Shown: positions 38,126 to 47,051, counted from the stretch's first letter. The stretch is 64,000 nucleotides of DNA from Flavobacterium wongokense (GCF_021608265.1 NZ_JAKIHP010000002.1:248001-312000); one strand, 5' to 3'. The notes: a model not told the origin generated them from the sequence alone. Program-made: numbers and translations.

Positions 38126-38181
38126 CAAACCGTCACTTCGAGTGATTTCGTCATTTATGACGAAATTGTATCGAGAAGCTA
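38126..38181. repeat. Palindromic dispersed-type element between convergent genes
   Basis: The segment GTCACTTCGAGTG, then a perfect 10-bp stem ATTTCGTCAT / ATGACGAAAT (38145-38154 and 38157-38166, loop TT), then TATCGAGAAGCTA. This wording, with TTCGAG and ATCGAGAAGC arms, resembles short interspersed elements I recall from Flavobacterium intergenic regions. The distal CTA (38179-38181) forms the TAG stop of the GNAT gene. It could also serve as a bidirectional terminator-like hairpin, but lacks a T-tract. Confidence 0.6.
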
Positions 38182-38739
38182 TTTCTTCCAATTTCGTTTT
38201 AATAACGAATAAATAACCGTATCCAAAAACCTTCCTTCCCAAAGTTCATTTTCAAGAATATGGGCTTCTTTAACAAATCCGTTTTTTTGTAAAACACGTT
38301 CCGAACCAATGTTATCAGGATCAATGATAGCTTCAATTGAATGCAGGTTCATCTGTTCGAAACCATAAGCCACAACAGCTTTAATTGCCTCCGACATATA
38401 GCCTTTGCCATTGACTTCGGGAAAAGACATATAACCAATCTCAGCCCTATGGTTTTCGGGTGAAACCTTATAATGCCCAATGATGCCGATAATCTTTGGT
38501 TCGCCTTTAAGGGTAATTCCCCAATTGATTCCGGTATTGGTAACGATTTTTTCTTCAATCATATTGATGTGGCCCAAAGCATCTTCACGGTTTTTTGCCA
38601 GTGGCCTTGGAATGTATTTCATAGTTTCGGGATTGCTTCTAAGCGCCAAAACTTCATCAGCATCATTCTCGTTTAGGCGACGCAAAAGCAGGCGTTCGGT
38701 TTCTATATTTTGAAAAGGGTGAAAATTGATAGTAAGCAT
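38179..38739 (-). CDS. GNAT-family N-acetyltransferase (RimJ-like)
   Basis: The 186-residue protein has the RimJ/RimL-type GNAT layout: an N-terminal FQNIETERLLLRRL strand, RSNPETMKYIPRPLAK, GIIGHYKVSPENHRAEIGYM, the acetyl-CoA loop region (GKGYMSEAIKAVVAYGFEQM) and NIGSERVLQKNGFV. These enzymes acetylate protein N-termini, amino acids or small amines, and the substrate is not predictable. It lies 19 bp downstream of the aldose-1-epimerase-like gene, so the two are likely co-transcribed. Confidence 0.92.
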   Translation of the reverse strand: MLTINFHPFQNIETERLLLRRLNENDADEVLALRSNPETMKYIPRPLAKNREDALGHINMIEEKIVTNTGINWGITLKGEPKIIGIIGHYKVSPENHRAEIGYMSFPEVNGKGYMSEAIKAVVAYGFEQMNLHSIEAIIDPDNIGSERVLQKNGFVKEAHILENELWEGRFLDTVIYSLLKRNWKK

Positions 38740-38758
38740 AGTGTGTGTTTTTGTAAAA

Positions 38759-39625
38759 TTATAAAATTTGGATGCTAAAGCGGTACTCTTTTTCGGTATT
38801 GGCAGCTAGATTTTGGATTGCTTCCTTTTCGGCAATATTTCCTGAAGCATTGACCACATCGGAATAACCAGCCCAAGGTTCAAGGCAGATAAAAGGCGCG
38901 TTTGCTTTGGTCCAGATTCCAAAATTCGGGAAATCATCAAACCTGAAATTCAGCAGCGATGAACCATTTTCAAGAATTTGGATCTGTTTCGATTTTAATT
39001 CCTTAAAGATTAAAGCGTCTTTTTCGAATAGCGAATAGGTGAGTGGCAGCTGGTTTTCATCAAGTCTTATTGCTGTTCTCCTATCGGAAAGTAAATCGTT
39101 TTCCAACTGATAACTAATAAGTTTTTCATCCTGTTCAAACTGTAAGCTGTAGTTTTCAAAACTTTCAGGCAGCGCAAATGCCGGATGACCTCCAATGGAG
39201 TAATACATCGTCTTAGGATTTTTATTGATGACCTTATAAGTAATTACCAATTCAGAATCTTTCAAAGCATAGCTTAGCTGCAATTCAAAATCAAATGGAT
39301 AAAGCTCCTTTGTTTTTATATTAGACTTTAGAGAAAACACTGCCTCAGTTTTAGTAGCCAGAATCAAATCAAAAACCATATCCCTTGCAAATCCGTGGCG
39401 TGATAGGGTATAAGCCTTACCATCATAAGCAAATGAATTGTTTTTCAAGGTTCCTACAATTGGAAATAAGATGGGTGAGTGCTTTCCCCAATAATCCGGA
39501 TTTCCTTCCCAAATGTATTCTCTCTTATTAACTATCGAATAAAGCGAAGTCAATTCAGCGCCATTATGGCTGATTGTTGCTGATAGTGTCGAATTGGATA
39601 GGGTCGTTTTCAATGTTTCATTCAT
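38759..39625 (-). CDS. Aldose 1-epimerase family protein
   Basis: The 288-residue protein shows the galactose-mutarotase-like fold: GAELTSLYSIVNKREYIWEGNPDYWGKHSPILFPIVG, then YTLSRHGFARDM with the catalytic-type His, GGHPAFALP with the second His, and CLEPWAGYSD. It matches the LacX/YeaD-like branch more than GalM. It probably interconverts sugar anomers, but the substrate is unknown. A TACATTTG box lies 7 bp upstream of the ATG on the minus strand (39633-39640). Confidence 0.9.
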   Translation of the reverse strand: MNETLKTTLSNSTLSATISHNGAELTSLYSIVNKREYIWEGNPDYWGKHSPILFPIVGTLKNNSFAYDGKAYTLSRHGFARDMVFDLILATKTEAVFSLKSNIKTKELYPFDFELQLSYALKDSELVITYKVINKNPKTMYYSIGGHPAFALPESFENYSLQFEQDEKLISYQLENDLLSDRRTAIRLDENQLPLTYSLFEKDALIFKELKSKQIQILENGSSLLNFRFDDFPNFGIWTKANAPFICLEPWAGYSDVVNASGNIAEKEAIQNLAANTEKEYRFSIQIL

Positions 39626-39926
39626 TTAGCCACAAATGTATTTTTTATATTTCAGTTTATTGATAGCCTTTTGGCTGTTATTTTAAATATGTAAATATTA
39701 CAAAATAGATTTAAAATGCGTAAGGCAAACCTTATCGACGAACTACATTAAAGTAAGAAAAATACATTATATAAAGATAAATATATGCATTTCATCGATT
39801 TTTTTTGGTATTTAAACGATAAAAGATGTAGAATTGTCTAACCAAATCAATAATACGTTCTGTCAAATTTAACTCAATAAAGTGTTTGCCCCACATCTAC
39901 TTTATTCAAAAACTTAACCTACTACT
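39626..39926. other. Intergenic region between divergent genes
   Basis: These 301 bp separate the minus-strand aldose-1-epimerase-like gene from the plus-strand CAP lipoprotein gene. On the minus strand it holds the TACATTTG box at 39633-39640. A small hairpin TAAGG/CCTTA lies at 39721-39734. The rest is AT-rich, and I see no ORF, RNA or clear plus-strand promoter. Confidence 0.6.
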
Positions 39927-40427
39927 ATGAAAGCAAAAATGTTTAGAGCATTGTTGCCGTTAGCAATCGTGTTCACTATGGTATCCTGTTCTTCTGACTC
40001 AGAAGGATCGTCTTCAGACACTAAAGTTGTAACTTCATACAACTACAATGACACCGAATTAAAACTAGTTACACTTATCAATGATTACCGTGCCAGTGTT
40101 GGGCTAAACCGACTTGAGGTGATTAACCACATTTCATACAAATCACAGGAGCACAATATCTATATGATTGATAATAAAGTGGTAAACCACGATTATTTTC
40201 AGCAAAGAGCTAATAACTTAGTGGAAGTGTTAGGTGCACAAAGGGTAGCAGAGAACGTTGCCTACAACTATCAAACTGCAGAAAGCGCCATGTATGCATG
40301 GCTGCACAGTCCAGGCCACAAAGAAAACATCGAAGGAGATTATACCCATATCGGAGTTTCGGTTACCGTTGATGAAACTACAGGAAAAAAATACTACACC
40401 AATATGTTTATGAAGAAAAAACCATAA
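39927..40427 (+). CDS. CAP (SCP/PR1-like) domain lipoprotein
   Basis: The 166-residue protein has a lipoprotein signal with Cys at 21 (MVSC) and a Ser-rich linker. The CAP domain shows LVTLINDYRASVGL, SQEHNIYMIDNKVVNHDYF, AENVAYNYQTAESAMYAWLHSPGHKENI and THIGVSV. This keeps the paired His/Glu cavity residues of the family. Bacterial CAP proteins are extracytoplasmic and their biochemical roles are mostly unknown. A bidirectional terminator separates it from the next, convergent gene. The 301-bp upstream region contains no clear TTG/TAnnTTTG pair on this strand. Confidence 0.93.
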   Translation: MKAKMFRALLPLAIVFTMVSCSSDSEGSSSDTKVVTSYNYNDTELKLVTLINDYRASVGLNRLEVINHISYKSQEHNIYMIDNKVVNHDYFQQRANNLVEVLGAQRVAENVAYNYQTAESAMYAWLHSPGHKENIEGDYTHIGVSVTVDETTGKKYYTNMFMKKKP

Positions 40428-40494
40428 CTTCATAAATGTATGTCAAAAAGAAAATAATAGTTTGATTATTGTTTTGTTTGATTTTGACAGATCG

Positions 40495-40525
40495 AAAAAT
40501 CCCGCAGTTAGCGGGATTTTTTTTT
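40495..40525. terminator. Bidirectional terminator between the CAP and DnaQ-like genes
   Basis: ATCCCGC (40499-40505) pairs with GCGGGAT (40511-40517) around AGTTA. A run of T follows on the plus side and a run of A precedes it, so it can stop both convergent transcripts. Confidence 0.9.
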
Positions 40526-41114
40526 ATTTAAAACCTAAACGTGTTTTTAATTTTAAAAATAATAAAGCTATGGAATAAGCATCGTCTGAAGCCGAATTCC
40601 TTTCAGCTTGCGGCAGTTTGTAATGCTTTATCAAATCGTCCAATGAAAATGGTTTCGCCACATCCATTAATTTCTGGTGCATGATTTCAACATCCAGAGC
40701 TTCATTCTTCAATTTGCCACATTCCATTTTTTCCAAAACATCATTAATCATTTCAATGTCAAAATGAATTCGGTGCCCAACCAGGACTGCATTTCCAATA
40801 TAATCAACAAGCGACTGAATTGCCGGATATTCGGCCAATTTGGTCAGTTTGCTTTCAATCAGGAATTCATTGGACATGCCATTATCGTGAAGGTATTTAT
40901 ATTGTAAAATGACAACTTCAAAATTATCTCCTATCCGAACCACATCATTAACTACACCAATAGCCCCAAAAGATAAAATCACATCCTTTTTGGGATTCAA
41001 ACCGGTAGTTTCTGTATTCAGGATGACATATCGGTTGGATTTTGTTTCAAATTTTGCCAGATACAATTTCCAGAACTCCGGGTACTTATTGCTGCCTGTA
41101 AGCCACTCTAACAT
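40524..41114 (-). CDS. DnaQ-like 3'-5' exonuclease with altered active-site motifs
   Basis: The 196-residue protein has the DnaQ fold: ILNTETTGL (31-39), VGHRIHFDIEM (D119) and SDDAYS (D178). The Asp expected at the start of motif I (DTETTG) is Asn33 here, from codon AAT. The His expected in motif III (HxAxxDA) is Asn173. E35, D119 and D178 remain. It begins 1 bp after the stop of the DUF294 protein gene, a pairing also seen in other bacteria. Activity is doubtful without the missing Asp. It may have become a binding or regulatory subunit. Confidence 0.88.
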   Translation of the reverse strand: MLEWLTGSNKYPEFWKLYLAKFETKSNRYVILNTETTGLNPKKDVILSFGAIGVVNDVVRIGDNFEVVILQYKYLHDNGMSNEFLIESKLTKLAEYPAIQSLVDYIGNAVLVGHRIHFDIEMINDVLEKMECGKLKNEALDVEIMHQKLMDVAKPFSLDDLIKHYKLPQAERNSASDDAYSIALLFLKLKTRLGFK

Positions 41115-41115
41115 A

Positions 41116-43032
41116 TTATGAGAATTGTGTTAATTGAAATTTATCCTTTATCAGCTCTTCCAATTCCCTCATTGGACCCAAAGCATTCCGTAATCGTTCC
41201 TTATCCGGTTTTGAAAGTTCATCCACATTGATATAATTTCCGTTACTGTCATTTTTTAAACCTTCAAGCGTCCTGAATTTTGACAGGATCAGGAATGCAT
41301 CAGCACAGTTTAAATAGATTTCAGAAAATTTAGGGTCAACAATCGCCAATTGCTTAAACCTTAAATAGGTATTATTGATTCCACGCAGGTTGAAACTAAT
41401 GGCAAAAAGACGTGCACCGTCAACCAAAGGCATAATTGCTTTGTTTTTAATATCAAATTTTCCTTTGTTTTCACCTTCTTCCTCAAGGTTGAATTTTTTG
41501 AAAAAGTTTAACGGCGGATGTTTCCTTAATGCGTCATTTCCAAGGAAATCAAAGAATAATGCGTTGTTCTTACTGTTATTGAAGACCAAATCATTGAGTG
41601 AGTCTTCAATTTTGCTTTCGCCAAAAACAAATTCGTAGTCAAAAAAGATACTGCTGATATCATTTGATTTGTCTCCGGGAGTTTTCATCCAATTGTTGAA
41701 TTGCTTCATCCAGTCCGACATTGATTTACACCAAAGCATGTTGCTTGCCATGTGACCATTTGGGCAATATTCATAACCAACTTTCTCCAATATCGCTGTG
41801 GCTCTTTTGGCCAATTTCAAAAAGTAATCCTTAACATCCCTGTAATTTTCTGCAGCGACGTCTTCAAAAACGAGGAAACTGTCCTGGTCTGTCAAAAGAA
41901 ATTGCTCTTTTCTTCCCTGGCTTCCAATGCTGAACCAGGCAAAACGGGCAGGAGGCGAACCCAAATCCAAGATGGATAATTCGATGGAACGCTTTATGAT
42001 TGCCGTTATAATTTCTCCTGAAATATTGTAAATATGTGGAATTGGGATATTTTTCGCTAATGAGCTTTGGATTAAATCCGTTAATTTTTCCCTAACCATT
42101 TTAAGTTCCTTAGGCGATAGGGAACGTTTGATTTCCTTGATCAAAACACCCGGATTGTTGGCTTGTGCCACAATCAAATCGTGTTCGGAAATCACGCCTT
42201 TAACATCCGATTTATCAGAACCGTCGACTGTCACACACAAATGGGTAACATTATGCTTTAGCAGCAAAAGCTGGGCTTCAGCAACGGAGACATTCTCCGG
42301 AACCGTAATAACTGGAGAGGACATTATTTTGTCAATAGTTGAAATAAGTGGAAATCTTCCGTTGGCAATCTTTGATCTAAAGTCACTGTCGGTGATGATT
42401 CCGATAGGATAGTTCTGCTCTGTGACAATCACATTATCCATCAGGTTTTCGGTCATTAACTGAGCTGTGTCCTTGGCGATGGCTGTTATGGTTACCTTTA
42501 AAGGCGTTTTGTTATAGGCAAGTGACTGGAAATACTGAATTTCATTTTGTTGATTTTCAGTATAAACGTTGTCCGTTATCAACTTTCCACGGTTTTCCTT
42601 ATCAAAAGGATTTCGTGTGTTGGTTGCGAAACTTTCCAGTAAAAAGTCCAATACCTGCGGATTCTGCGCTACGAAAGGTTTGAAAGTACTAATGGGAATC
42701 GCATAAACAATACTGTCTTCGCGTGCTTTTGCCGTCATCATATAATTGTTCTTGGCAAAAAAGGGACGAAGCCCGAATACATCACCAGGATAACATTTAT
42801 TCAACAAAGTTTCTTCAGCATCAGCTATAACTGTGAGTGTAATAACACCGGAAGCTACAACATAAAAGCTATCATGAAGTTTGTCATTAATCTGGAACAG
42901 GTTTTTATGCTTATCTAAATTTACAACACCAATGCTGGTTGCAACCTGAATTAATTCTTCGTGATTCAAATAATTGAATGGCGCATATTCTTTTAAAAAG
43001 TTGGCAATATTTTCAGCAATAGAATTACCCAT
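41116..43032 (-). CDS. cNMP-binding / CBS / DUF294 nucleotidyltransferase-like protein
   Basis: The 638-residue cytoplasmic protein has a cyclic-nucleotide-binding-like domain (about 1-130, NLFQINDKLHDSFYVVASGVI and CYPGDVFG), a CBS pair (about 165-290), a DUF294 nucleotidyltransferase-like domain with GSQGRKEQFLLTDQDSFLVF (about 370-390, where GS and the DxD-type residues fit the catalytic pattern) and a C-terminal helical domain. The set of domains suggests an enzyme switched by nucleotide binding, but substrate and product are unknown. The DnaQ-like gene follows after 1 bp. The combination is conserved in many phyla, in some near acetate metabolism genes. Confidence 0.92.
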   Translation of the reverse strand: MGNSIAENIANFLKEYAPFNYLNHEELIQVATSIGVVNLDKHKNLFQINDKLHDSFYVVASGVITLTVIADAEETLLNKCYPGDVFGLRPFFAKNNYMMTAKAREDSIVYAIPISTFKPFVAQNPQVLDFLLESFATNTRNPFDKENRGKLITDNVYTENQQNEIQYFQSLAYNKTPLKVTITAIAKDTAQLMTENLMDNVIVTEQNYPIGIITDSDFRSKIANGRFPLISTIDKIMSSPVITVPENVSVAEAQLLLLKHNVTHLCVTVDGSDKSDVKGVISEHDLIVAQANNPGVLIKEIKRSLSPKELKMVREKLTDLIQSSLAKNIPIPHIYNISGEIITAIIKRSIELSILDLGSPPARFAWFSIGSQGRKEQFLLTDQDSFLVFEDVAAENYRDVKDYFLKLAKRATAILEKVGYEYCPNGHMASNMLWCKSMSDWMKQFNNWMKTPGDKSNDISSIFFDYEFVFGESKIEDSLNDLVFNNSKNNALFFDFLGNDALRKHPPLNFFKKFNLEEEGENKGKFDIKNKAIMPLVDGARLFAISFNLRGINNTYLRFKQLAIVDPKFSEIYLNCADAFLILSKFRTLEGLKNDSNGNYINVDELSKPDKERLRNALGPMRELEELIKDKFQLTQFS

Positions 43033-43256
43033 GTTAAAGTTTATTGATAAATGTGATTTACAAAAATAGTAAAGCTAATGAGAAGAAGAAGCCAATTGTT
43101 AAAAACATTTATAACTAAGTTATGCACTATTCTGAAAAATTCTATTTTACATAATATAAATTATAGTTTAAAACATGTAATTTATATTGTAACCAGATAA
43201 TAGTTTGTATCTAATTGATTTTTAAAACTATAAAATACCTTTTATAAAGTGATAAT

Positions 43257-44783
43257 CTAAAAATTTAGCTCTCTGAATTTCTTTCCAATCGCAAGAGATA
43301 ATTTATTTTTATAATCTTCAATTAGCCATTCGCGATAATTCTTACTGGTTTTTCCAAGACAGCTGATGAATCGTTTTACACGGCTTTCGATATCGTCTGA
43401 TAATAATTTTGAAAGCGCTCTGGCTTGATTCAATTCTTTGGAATTTTGGACACACATTAAAGCATGCTGATCGATGGATTTTTCAAGGACTTCCTTAGAG
43501 CGTTTGTTTTGTGCAATCGTTTTTTTGAATTCTTCTTCGATGTCAATTGTGATGTCTTGAGTTTTGGCAAACATTTTACGAATCGCATCAGGCATTACAT
43601 ATTTAAAATTAGATTCAATTTCAGAATCATCCCTAAGGCTTTCCAAATAATATTCAGGAGACCTGAAGATATGCTGCCAATCTACAGGATCATTCCACAA
43701 TCCGAAACGCAGAGCATTATTTCCTAAATCGATAACGGTAAAATTATCCTTATGAGGTAGTTTACGCGATCCACGGCCAATCATTTGGAAATACAGCGTC
43801 AATGATTTGGTAGCACGATTCAATATGATGCTTTCCACTGTCGGTTCATCAAAACCTGTGGTTAGGATTCCAACTGAAGTCAGAATTGCATCCGGAGTTC
43901 TTTTAAACCATTGCAGGATTTCTTTTCGGTCTTCGACTGAAGTTGTGTTATCCAAATGCCTGATATCAAATCCAGCTTCCCTAAAAGTATCATATACATA
44001 TAAGGATGTATTGATTCCGTTATTAAAGATCAATGTCTTCTTACCTGATGATTTTTCAGTATACGCATGGAGCAATTTCTCCTGCATTACCATGTTCATA
44101 TACAAATCGTCAGAAGATTTCACGGTATAATCGCCATTGATGCCAACCTTTAACGAAGTTAGCCCAACATCATAACTATAGGTTGTTGCTTTAGCCAAAA
44201 AACCTTTATCTATAAGCGATTGAATAGTGTCGCCAACAATAAGTTCGTCATAATTCTGATGCATTGGAAGCTTAATATTGGAGCTCAAAGGCGTTGCTGT
44301 AACACCTAGTATGAATGATTTCTTGAATTGGCTCAATAATTTTCGGAACGAATTATAATGCGCCTCATCAATGATAACCAAACCAACATTGTCAATCATC
44401 AGTTTTTCATCATTCAGACGGTTTTTCAAGGTTTCAACCATCGCCACAAAACATGAATATTCATCCTGATCAGGCAATTCCTTGATATTACTGTTGATGA
44501 TTTTATTTTTGACATCAAATCCTTTAAGCATTTTTGAAGTCTGCTTGCAAAGTTCAATTCGGTGTGTAAGGACAACAACTTTTTTGTTATGTTGTGCCAG
44601 GTAACGTCTTACTATTTCTGAAAAAATTACCGTTTTTCCTCCACCAGTTGGCAGTTGATATAATAAGTGATAATCGCTTGGAGCGTTATCAAGCTTGTCA
44701 AAAATTTTGTCAATATCTCCCTTTTGGTAGCCATAAAGCTCCTTTTTCTCTTCAATTTCGGTAATAAAATCTTTGTGAGACAT
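43257..44783 (-). CDS. SF2 DEAD/DEAH-box helicase
   Basis: I start at ATG 44783 (508 residues, MSHKDFITEI) rather than 44813, because the longer form would extend across the promoter box. Visible helicase motifs are Q-type YGYQKGDI, motif I LPTGGGKTV (44-52), motif II IIDEAHYNS, motif III GVTATPLSS and motif VI QMIGRGSRKLP. The C-terminal 120 residues are helical and charged. It resembles the RadD-like/restriction-type SF2 helicases of single-gene loci. No nuclease or methylase lies next to it, so a defence role is not supported. Confidence 0.92.
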   Translation of the reverse strand: MSHKDFITEIEEKKELYGYQKGDIDKIFDKLDNAPSDYHLLYQLPTGGGKTVIFSEIVRRYLAQHNKKVVVLTHRIELCKQTSKMLKGFDVKNKIINSNIKELPDQDEYSCFVAMVETLKNRLNDEKLMIDNVGLVIIDEAHYNSFRKLLSQFKKSFILGVTATPLSSNIKLPMHQNYDELIVGDTIQSLIDKGFLAKATTYSYDVGLTSLKVGINGDYTVKSSDDLYMNMVMQEKLLHAYTEKSSGKKTLIFNNGINTSLYVYDTFREAGFDIRHLDNTTSVEDRKEILQWFKRTPDAILTSVGILTTGFDEPTVESIILNRATKSLTLYFQMIGRGSRKLPHKDNFTVIDLGNNALRFGLWNDPVDWQHIFRSPEYYLESLRDDSEIESNFKYVMPDAIRKMFAKTQDITIDIEEEFKKTIAQNKRSKEVLEKSIDQHALMCVQNSKELNQARALSKLLSDDIESRVKRFISCLGKTSKNYREWLIEDYKNKLSLAIGKKFRELNF

Positions 44784-44802
44784 GGTGATTTTTACAATTT
44801 TG

Positions 44803-44833
44803 CAAAAGTACACCTAAAAAAGAGTTATCTCAA
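44803..44833 (-). promoter_or_regulatory. Candidate promoter for the helicase gene
   Basis: On the minus strand TTG (44833-44831), 20 bp and TACTTTTG (44810-44803). The predicted leader to the ATG at 44783 is about 16 nt. Confidence 0.5.
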
Positions 44834-44849
44834 AAATTTAATCGCTTAT

Positions 44850-45374
44850 TTACAAAAAGTTATCATCAAATTTTTCGAGTAGTTCATTGAAATCATACTT
44901 ATTAACCCAATTCTGACGATTTGCTTCTTCCTTGATCTCCACTACTCTATCCAAAAACTCATTGATGATTCCGTTTTCAATCATAAAATTGAGCGCCTGT
45001 TGATAAGCGGTAAACAGGCTTTTAAAGAAAGATTCGTACTTGATATACCGTTTTGAGGAAAAACGCTGAGCAGTTTCAATGGTAAACAGCATTAAATCAG
45101 CAACCAAAGTCACATCAACGCCTAGTGAAATAAAATGTTTGATAAATTTTTGGGCTATAGAGCGTCGCATTTTGGCTTTTCGTCCTTTCATTGGGAAATA
45201 CTCATTGGCAATTTTGACTTTGGCTTCACCAATCAGTTTTTCTTCATTGGGATTGAAGGCAAAATCATAATAGACTTTCACGTCCCTGAACTTCTCGTAT
45301 AATTCAAACAATTGCTCTTCCAATTGTTCTTTGCTGAGTTCCTTTAGGTATTTTTTTAAATCGCGCTTGCTCAT
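44850..45374 (-). CDS. DUF6155-like conserved protein
   Basis: The 174-residue protein is soluble, highly charged and largely helical. The N-terminus MSKRDLKKYLKELSKEQLEEQLFELYEKF and the FAFNPNEEKLIGEAKVKIANEYFP segment match a small family I associate with DUF6155. No enzymatic motif is seen. It is probably transcribed alone: on the minus strand a TACTTTTG box lies at 45387-45380, only 5 bp before the ATG at 45374. Function unknown. Confidence 0.75.
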   Translation of the reverse strand: MSKRDLKKYLKELSKEQLEEQLFELYEKFRDVKVYYDFAFNPNEEKLIGEAKVKIANEYFPMKGRKAKMRRSIAQKFIKHFISLGVDVTLVADLMLFTIETAQRFSSKRYIKYESFFKSLFTAYQQALNFMIENGIINEFLDRVVEIKEEANRQNWVNKYDFNELLEKFDDNFL

Positions 45375-45456
45375 AGCAACAAAAGTAAATTACTTTATTG
45401 TTTCTTCCTTATATAATTAAGGATATTCGTTATTTTTGCAACATAAATCATATAGC

Positions 45457-45741
45457 ATGACCAAACTTTTCAAATTCGCTGCCATTGCCGAAGGCATATC
45501 TTATCTAGTATTATTTTTTAATATGTTAGTCATCAAACGTTTAAATCCGGAGTTGTACAAATCCTTATTGTTCCCAATAGGAATGGCTCACGGATTATTG
45601 TTTATTTCGTATGTGGTCTTGGCTTTCATTATATGGAAAAAACAAGGTTGGAACCTAAAAGAATTTTTAACTGTACAGGTTGCGTCATTATTACCATTCG
45701 GCACTTTTTACATCGAGAAAAAATACCTAAAGCATGCATAA
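45457..45741 (+). CDS. DUF3817 family small membrane protein
   Basis: I start at ATG 45457 (94 residues). A TTG 21 bp earlier lies in the promoter-like TATTTTTG stretch. The protein shows the family pattern FAAIAEGISYLVLFF, PIGMAHGLLFISYVV and a third hydrophobic segment (LTVQVASLLPFGTFYIEKKYL), so three membrane helices. The family is uncharacterised. The stop overlaps the start of the MscS gene by 8 bp, suggesting translational coupling with the channel. Confidence 0.9.
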   Translation: MTKLFKFAAIAEGISYLVLFFNMLVIKRLNPELYKSLLFPIGMAHGLLFISYVVLAFIIWKKQGWNLKEFLTVQVASLLPFGTFYIEKKYLKHA

Positions 45742-46993
45742 AGCTGTAGAGAAAATATTCAATTGGTGTTATCCGCTTTTAAAGAAGCTGGAGTTGGGCG
45801 AAACCATTTCTGCCTATCTAAGCCTTGCGGTAAATATTTTCATTCTCGCTGTTTTGTCCTATATCATTTATTTGATTTTCAGGTTTATATTGGTAAGGAC
45901 TATGATTATCATTGCCCGAAGAACCAAAACAAAATTCGATGATCTATTGGTTTCCAACAAAACGGCAAAGTATACCGCACACTTAATTCCGCTGTTATTC
46001 ATTTATAAATGTGTTCCGATTATCCTGGAAAATTTTGTGTATTGGGAAGCCGTTTTCGGAAAACTGGTCGGAATTTATATTGTGTTATTGAGTTTATGGA
46101 TTATCAAAACCATCTTCAATGCGCTGCGTGATTATTTAAAACAGGATCATAAATACAGTGATAAACCGATTGACAGCTACATTCAGATTATCATGATCGT
46201 GTTGTGGATTTTCGCCTTCATTTTTGTGGTTTCCAAAATGTTTGAAATCAATACTGCAACAATGTTGGGAACCTTCGGAGCCATTTCTGCAATCATCATT
46301 TTGATATTCAGGGACACTATTCTTGGATTTGTGGCCAGCGTTCAGGTTTCGTTAAATGATATGGTTCGGATTGGCGACTGGATTACTTTTGACAAATTTG
46401 GCGCTGATGGCGATGTCATTGAAATCAACCTGGCTACTGTAAAAGTGAGGAACTTTGATAATACTACCACAACTATCCCAACCTATAGTTTGATTTCCGA
46501 CTCGTTCAGGAACTGGCGCGGAATGTTGAATTCTGATGGAAGGCGAATCAAAAGGCATATTTTGATTAAAGCCAATACCATTCGTTTTTTGGGAGAAGAA
46601 GAACTAACGGAATTAAAGAAAATCCAATTGGTTTCGGGTTATATTGAATTGCGCCAGACAGAAATTGACAAGTTCAATAAAACCCATGGCATTGATAAAT
46701 CGGTTTTGGTCAATGGAAGGAACATGACCAATTTTGGTTTGTTCCGAAAATACATCACGCAATATTTAAGTCAGTATCCCGGTTTAAATAAAGATATGAT
46801 ACTACTTTGCCGTCAGCTGCAGCCAACACCACAAGGAGTTCCGTTGGAAATTTATACCTTTTCAAATGACAAACGCTTTGAGAATTACGAATACATCATG
46901 GCTGATATTTTTGACCATATTTTTGCATCAATAAGCTACTTCGATTTGGAAATTTACGAAATGCCGTCCGGGAAAAGTGATTTTGTGGAATAA
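45734..46993 (+). CDS. MscS-family mechanosensitive channel (YbdG-like)
   Basis: The 419-residue protein has four to five membrane helices in the first half (about 26-205), with the pore-lining TM3 segment around GTFGAISAIIILIFRDTILGFVASVQVSLNDMVRIGDWI, then the MscS beta domain (GDVIEINLATVKVRNFDNTTTTIPTYSLI) and a C-terminal cytoplasmic domain with an insertion. Length and the FRNWRGM segment are closest to the YbdG branch of E. coli, a minor-conductance channel. It overlaps the DUF3817 gene by 8 bp. It protects cells against hypo-osmotic shock by known family function. Confidence 0.93.
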   Translation: MHKAVEKIFNWCYPLLKKLELGETISAYLSLAVNIFILAVLSYIIYLIFRFILVRTMIIIARRTKTKFDDLLVSNKTAKYTAHLIPLLFIYKCVPIILENFVYWEAVFGKLVGIYIVLLSLWIIKTIFNALRDYLKQDHKYSDKPIDSYIQIIMIVLWIFAFIFVVSKMFEINTATMLGTFGAISAIIILIFRDTILGFVASVQVSLNDMVRIGDWITFDKFGADGDVIEINLATVKVRNFDNTTTTIPTYSLISDSFRNWRGMLNSDGRRIKRHILIKANTIRFLGEEELTELKKIQLVSGYIELRQTEIDKFNKTHGIDKSVLVNGRNMTNFGLFRKYITQYLSQYPGLNKDMILLCRQLQPTPQGVPLEIYTFSNDKRFENYEYIMADIFDHIFASISYFDLEIYEMPSGKSDFVE

Positions 46994-47021
46994 CGGTTAA
47001 TATTTGCATACAATAAAAAAG

Positions 47022-47051
47022 TTGATTATTAAGTGGAAACATTTATATTTG
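47022..47051 (+). promoter_or_regulatory. Strong promoter candidate for the OmpA porin gene
   Basis: TTG (47022-47024), 19 bp and TATATTTG (47044-47051) match the consensus with optimal spacing. The leader would be about 37 nt. Confidence 0.6.

Noticed and set aside
43033..43256. Possible regulatory RNA in the AT-rich spacer before the DUF294 gene
   Set aside because: No stable hairpin or terminator is visible. Only a CAAAAATA box (minus-strand TATTTTTG) with a long spacer to a TTG was found.
43257..45374. Defence island made of the SF2 helicase and the DUF6155-like gene
   Set aside because: No nuclease, methylase, toxin or other defence gene is next to them, each has its own promoter box, and the surrounding genes are ordinary housekeeping genes.
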